From assembly GCF_000269985.1 (NCBI RefSeq), contig NC_016109.1:1054001-1118000 (forward strand): a stretch of 64,000 nucleotides of DNA. The letters are read 5' to 3'. The translations under genes were made by a program, and so were the position numbers. The notes under the pieces are model-generated. The model searched no databases. It was not told the DNA's origin and saw nothing but the letters and a program-made list of their open reading frames with translations. Of the stretch, positions 60,559 through 64,000 are shown piece after piece (the first letter of the stretch is position 1; the number at the start of each line of letters is the position of its first letter). The stretch is from Kitasatospora setae KM-6054. Its GTDB lineage: Bacteria; Actinomycetota; Actinomycetes; Streptomycetales; Streptomycetaceae.

Positions 60559-61251
60559 ATGAGCGCCGACCACCCCCGCGACCCGCTCGACGAGTACGGC
60601 ATCCCGACCATCCCCGACCCGTCCGAGGCCGCCTCCCGCAAGCGCCGGGCCATCATCGACGCCGCCCTCGCCGAGTTCCTCGCCGAGGGCTACTCCGCCG
60701 CCTCGATGGACTCCATCACCAAGCGCTCCGGCGTCTCCAAGGCCACCGTCTACAAGCACGTCGGCAGCAAGGAGCGCCTCTTCCTCGCCGTCGTCGGCGG
60801 CGTCCTGCCCCAGACGTACGCGGACCTCACCCCGGCCGGCACGACCCTCGCCACCGCGCCCGACCTGCGGACCGGACTGATCCGCCACACCACCGAACTG
60901 GCCCGGATCCTGCTGCGCCCCGAGATCATGTCGCTGCGCCGCCTGGTCATCGGCGAGATCGACCGCTTCCCCCAGCTCGGCGCCCTCTGGTACCGCGTCA
61001 CCTACGACATGAACAACGCCCCCCTGGTCGAGGCCCTCACCGCCCTCGCCACCCGCGGCGAACTCGACCTCCCCGACCCGTCCCTGGCCGTCCAGCAACT
61101 CTTCGCCGCGACCGCCGGCATCCCCCAGCTCATCCACACCTTCGCCCCCACCACCCCCGCCGACCCCGCCACCCTGGCCACCCAGATCGCCGCCGGCGTC
61201 GACCTCTTCCTCGCCCGCTACACCCCCCGCCCGTCGGCGGGCGCCGCGTGA
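60559..61251 (+). CDS. TetR-family transcriptional regulator
   Basis: A 230-residue repressor. The helix-turn-helix is RRAIIDAALAEFLAEGYSAASMDSITKRSGVSKATVYKHVGSKERLFLAVV, and the C-terminal part (LRTGLIRHTTELARILLRPEIMSLRRLVIGEIDRFPQLG) is the AefR/TetR_C ligand domain. ATG 60559 follows GAAGGG. It probably controls itself and the divergent FMN reductase through the shared operator, and once controlled the pirin and hydrolase whose remnants flank it. Confidence 0.92.
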   Translation: MSADHPRDPLDEYGIPTIPDPSEAASRKRRAIIDAALAEFLAEGYSAASMDSITKRSGVSKATVYKHVGSKERLFLAVVGGVLPQTYADLTPAGTTLATAPDLRTGLIRHTTELARILLRPEIMSLRRLVIGEIDRFPQLGALWYRVTYDMNNAPLVEALTALATRGELDLPDPSLAVQQLFAATAGIPQLIHTFAPTTPADPATLATQIAAGVDLFLARYTPRPSAGAA

Positions 61252-61364
61252 CATCCGTCATGGGTGATCACGGACCGCCGACACTGCCGGGCCGGCCCCG
61301 CGCCGCCGGATGATCGTGGTCACGGCGGGACGACGAGGACCACCGGGACCACGAGGGGGACGAG

Positions 61365-62090
61365 TTGAGCGGGAACCAGCGACGGACGCCGGAGCTCCTG
61401 GCACTGGGCGGAGCGGCCGGGGCGGGTGCGGTGCGCGGGGTCGCGCTGCTGCTGCCCGGCGGGGCGGTGCGCGGGCACGGGCGGGCGTCCCGGGTGGCCG
61501 CCTGGGGGATGGCCGCGCCCGGGCGGCGGCTGGCCGGGGAGGGGCGGGCGGACGGGGTGGCGGTGCTGCGGCTGCGCTACCGGTTCCGCGGCTGGAACGG
61601 CCCGGCGGCCGACACCCTGGCCGACACCCGCTGGGCGCTGGACGCGGTCCGCGCCGCGCACGGGGACGGGGTGCGGATCGCGCTGCTGGGGAACTCGCTC
61701 GGCGGCCGGGCCGCCTTCCGTGCGGCGGACCACCCCGGCGTGGTGGCGGTGGCGGGCGTCGCCCCGTGGCTGCCGGCCGGCGAACCGGTCGGACAGCTGG
61801 CCGGCCGTCCCGCGCTGATCGTGCACGGGGACCGGGACCACGGCGAGGCCGGGGCCGCGCAGTCGCTCGCCTACGCCGAACGGGCCCGCGCGGCCACCGC
61901 GCTGCGCCGGCTGGAAGTACCGGGCGCCGGACACCTGCTGCTCTCCCGGGCCGCGGACGCCTGGGCGCCGGCCGTCGACTTCCTGCTCGACGCGCTGGCC
62001 GGGCGCGACCCGTTCCACCGCCTGCCGCCCGAGGACGCCGCCGCTCCGCTGCGCACCCCCGTGCCGGTCGGGTACGGCACGCGGCACTGA
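61365..62090 (+). CDS. Alpha/beta hydrolase
   Basis: A 241-residue serine hydrolase. An oxyanion segment VALLLPGGAVRGHGRASR, a nucleophile elbow ALLGNSLGGRAAFRAA, the Asp in LIVHGDRDHGE and the His in VPGAGHLLLS complete the triad. The start is TTG at 61365 behind GAGGGGG; GTG at 61429 is an alternative. The substrate is unknown. It is transcribed away from the TetR gene with its own short gap. Confidence 0.8.
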   Translation: MSGNQRRTPELLALGGAAGAGAVRGVALLLPGGAVRGHGRASRVAAWGMAAPGRRLAGEGRADGVAVLRLRYRFRGWNGPAADTLADTRWALDAVRAAHGDGVRIALLGNSLGGRAAFRAADHPGVVAVAGVAPWLPAGEPVGQLAGRPALIVHGDRDHGEAGAAQSLAYAERARAATALRRLEVPGAGHLLLSRAADAWAPAVDFLLDALAGRDPFHRLPPEDAAAPLRTPVPVGYGTRH

Positions 62091-62145
62091 GCACGGCAGC
62101 GCTGAGCGCGGCGGGGCGGTGGGCGGGCGGGTCCTGTCAGAAGCC

Positions 62146-62175
62146 TTGACGGTCCACCGACCAGGACCCTACGGT
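62146..62175 (+). promoter_or_regulatory. Promoter of the LacI gene
   Basis: TTGACG (62146-62151) and TACGGT (62170-62175) lie 18 bp apart, a good housekeeping-type promoter about 70 bp before the likely TTG start. Confidence 0.6.
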
Positions 62176-62244
62176 GCGGTCACCGATGGCCCCGGGCGGG
62201 TGGCCAGCGGCCTCCCCCACCCCGCGCCAGGAAGGGCGACCGCG

Positions 62245-63366
62245 TTGCCCGTTCACCCGCTCCCCCAGCCGACGAGCGCCCCCCGCCAGCCGGGCGGCGC
62301 CCTCCCGTTCCCGACCCCGTACGAGCAGCCGACCCCCTACGAGCACCAGGTCCCGTACGAGCCGCCGTACGCCGAGGCTGCGTGCGTGGAGGCGCCGACG
62401 CTGGCCCAGGTCGCGGCCCGCGCGGGCGTGTCGAGCGCCACCGCGTCCCGGGTGCTGAACCGGTCCGCGCCGGTGTCCGCGGAGATCGCGGCGCGGGTCG
62501 AGCGCGCGGCCCGCGAGTTGAGCTACGTCCGCCGCCGGGCGCCCGCCGCGACGGCCCGGGACACCGGGGCGATCGCCGTGGTGGCGTTCGCCGACCTGCT
62601 GCGCTTCCATGCCGACCCGTTTCCGGTGCGGCTGCTGGCGGGCGCCCAACGGGTGGCTCCGGAGCGGGAGTTGGTGGTGATGGCGGCGGGCCCCGGACCG
62701 GCCCGGCCGTCGCTGGTGCGCTATCTGTGCGGCGGGCACGTGGACGGCGTGCTGCTGGTCGGGCGGTGGGGCGATCCCGCGCTGCCGGGGCTGTTGCAGG
62801 CCGCGGGCGTGCCGGTGGTGTCGCTGGGGCGGCCGCCGCAGTCGCAGCGACTGGCGCACGTGGACGCCGACAACCTGAGCGGCGCGCGCGCCGCCGTCCA
62901 CCTGCTGCACCGGGCCGGGCGGCGGCGGATCGCGACCATCGCCGGGCCGCCGGACACCGCCGCGGGCGCGGACCGGCTGGCCGGCTACCGGCGGGCACTG
63001 GCCGACCAGGGCGACCCGGCGCGCTGCGCGGTGGCGTACGGCGACTTCGGGTCGCGCTCCGGCGAGCACGCGATGCTCCGGCTGCTCGACCAGTACCCGG
63101 ACGTGGACGCGGTGTTCGCCGCGTCGGACGCGATGGCGGTGGGCGCGCTGCGGGCGCTGCGCCGGCTCGGGCGGCGGGTGCCGGACGACGTGGCGGTGGT
63201 CGGCTTCGACGACTCGCCGGCCGCGGCGACGGCCCGGCCGGGCCTGACCACCGTCCGCCAGCCGGTCGAGGACCTGGGCGCCCGGGCGGTGGAGCTGCTG
63301 CGGGACCCGGCGCCGGGCCGGTCGGTGGTGCTGCCGACCCATCTGGTGGTGCGCCAGTCCTGCTGA
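62245..63366 (+). CDS. LacI-family transcriptional regulator with N-terminal extension
   Basis: A 373-residue repressor. The likely start is TTG 62245 behind GGAAGGG; GTG 62202 is an alternative. A ~50-residue Pro/Tyr-rich lead with PTPYEQ repeats precedes the helix-turn-helix PTLAQVAARAGVSSATASRVLNRSAPVSAEIAARVERAARELSY. The sugar-binding-like domain follows (GAIAVVAFADLLRFHADPF, VDGVLLVGRW, HVDADNLSGARAAVHLLHRAGRRRIATIAG, FAASDAMAVGALRAL, VAVVGFDDSPAAATARPGLTTVRQP). No sugar operon is adjacent, so its targets lie elsewhere. Confidence 0.92.
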   Translation: MPVHPLPQPTSAPRQPGGALPFPTPYEQPTPYEHQVPYEPPYAEAACVEAPTLAQVAARAGVSSATASRVLNRSAPVSAEIAARVERAARELSYVRRRAPAATARDTGAIAVVAFADLLRFHADPFPVRLLAGAQRVAPERELVVMAAGPGPARPSLVRYLCGGHVDGVLLVGRWGDPALPGLLQAAGVPVVSLGRPPQSQRLAHVDADNLSGARAAVHLLHRAGRRRIATIAGPPDTAAGADRLAGYRRALADQGDPARCAVAYGDFGSRSGEHAMLRLLDQYPDVDAVFAASDAMAVGALRALRRLGRRVPDDVAVVGFDDSPAAATARPGLTTVRQPVEDLGARAVELLRDPAPGRSVVLPTHLVVRQSC

Positions 63367-63514
63367 CTCCCGGTCTGACAACCCGTGCGTGCCACAAGCG
63401 AGTTGGAGGTTCCGTGGAGGCCGCCCCGGCGGCGTCCGGCCCGGGCTAGGGTCGTTGGCCATTGCACCCGTCCGCATCGGCGCGCGCGGGGCAGGCGTGG
63501 AGGGAGCACCGCCG

Positions 63515-64000
63515 ATGGCCCGGCACGACCAGGACGGCCAGGACGGCCAGGACGACCGGGACGAGCCGTACGGCCGGGGGGACCCGTACGGCCGGTACGA
63601 CGTGATGGCGCTCGACGTGACGGGGACGGTGCACGGCCACCGGAGCGACCGCGAGCGGCCCGACGTGGCCGCGATGGGCGCGTTCGGCGACCGGCACGGG
63701 GCCGGGTACGTGCAGGTCGACCACGAGGACGGGCAGATGGTGTTCGCCCGCGACGGCGGCGGCCGCTGGCACCTGCTGTCCGACCACGCCGACCGGCACG
63801 CCTCCGGGGAGCTGGTGCTCTGGTTCGACCTGCTGCACCACTACCCCGCCCCGGGCCGCGACGACCCCGGCCACCCGCTGGCCGGGGAACCCGACCCGGG
63901 CGGGCGCGGCGAACTGGAGCGGACCGAGGCGCTGCGGCTGGTCGCCGAGCGGATCGCGGCGACCGGCGCCGGGCAGCCGGTGGACGCACTGGTCGCCGAG
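63515..64000 (+). CDS. Unknown soluble protein, 5' part only
   Basis: The reading frame opens at ATG 63515 behind GGAGGGAG and is still open after 162 codons at the window edge. It begins MARHDQDGQDGQDDRDEPYGRG, a charged Asp/Gln repeat, and continues with YDVMALDVTGTVHGHRSDRERPDVAAMGAFGDRHG and WHLLSDHADRHASGELVLWFDLLHHY. The frame has strongly G/C-ending codons and the opposite frame is a shadow. No family is recognised. Confidence 0.65.
   Translation, partial: MARHDQDGQDGQDDRDEPYGRGDPYGRYDVMALDVTGTVHGHRSDRERPDVAAMGAFGDRHGAGYVQVDHEDGQMVFARDGGGRWHLLSDHADRHASGELVLWFDLLHHYPAPGRDDPGHPLAGEPDPGGRGELERTEALRLVAERIAATGAGQPVDALVAE

Overview
The window is a 64 kb stretch of very GC-rich (well above 70%) actinobacterial chromosome. 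Codons end almost always in G or C, GTG and occasional TTG starts are common, and the gene content is characteristic of Streptomycetaceae (Streptomyces or Kitasatospora): an Rpf/LysM resuscitation factor, a SpoIIE-type phosphatase, a STAS protein, monomeric NADP isocitrate dehydrogenase, Ser/Thr protein kinase, LuxR-type two-component pairs and many TetR/XRE/LacI regulators. I see no rRNA, tRNA, insertion sequence, CRISPR array or biosynthetic megacluster. It reads as chromosomal arm or accessory-to-core sequence with short operons, very tight convergent gene ends and many lineage-specific small proteins.

Layout. 0-7 kb: the start of a GAF-type (DosS-like) histidine kinase leaving the window, two tandem ATP-grasp ligases separated by a 24-bp tandem repeat, a P-loop NTPase, a hypothetical gene, and a LuxR response regulator with a histidine kinase that has an unusual C-terminal outer domain. 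7-20 kb: a PAF-acetylhydrolase-like lipase, a second two-component pair with overlapping ATGA junction, a lipoprotein polysaccharide deacetylase, membrane and hypothetical genes, a Ser/Thr kinase, an MscS channel, a YihY/BrkB protein with an upstream mini-ORF copied from its own start, a lipoprotein hydrolase and an Imm51 homologue. 20-29 kb: cell-wall remodelling (Rpf, SLT transglycosylase), both preceded by long leaders resembling c-di-AMP riboswitches, together with a methionine aminopeptidase under paired operators, TetR/DUF1348, XRE, PPC, a methyltransferase, a Ser-every-third-residue repeat protein and an ECF sigma factor fused to a zinc anti-sigma motif, a membrane segment and an extracellular CAP domain.

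29-46 kb: STAS, VOC, photolyase, Ser/Thr dehydratase, a solitary type I-G-like Cas3 helicase-HD protein, a three-fold repeated lectin-like secreted protein, a membrane protein with a sigma-region-4-like segment, a cysteine-cluster regulator with a DUF3291 partner, small unknown proteins, a zinc-ribbon protein and two duplicated FAD monooxygenases with matching leaderless promoters. 46-64 kb: a CPA1 antiporter, two GNAT enzymes, PHP and NUDIX hydrolases, isocitrate dehydrogenase, an NAD(P)-binding/DUF2867 protein, a divergent PPOX/universal-stress pair with DosR-like boxes between them, a PAS/SpoIIE phosphatase, a TetR-FMN reductase unit flanked by remnants of a pirin and an alpha/beta hydrolase, another hydrolase, a LacI regulator and a partial unknown gene at the right edge.

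Themes that tie genes together: signalling across the membrane (three two-component kinases, the Ser/Thr kinase, STAS and SpoIIE proteins, two membrane-tethered sigma-like proteins), growth and dormancy control (Rpf, SLT, DosS-like kinase, universal stress protein), and small regulator-target pairs with readable palindromic operators. The strongest candidates for something poorly described are the sigma/anti-sigma/CAP fusion at 27.2-28.8 kb and the orphan Cas3-like protein at 33.4-35.8 kb.
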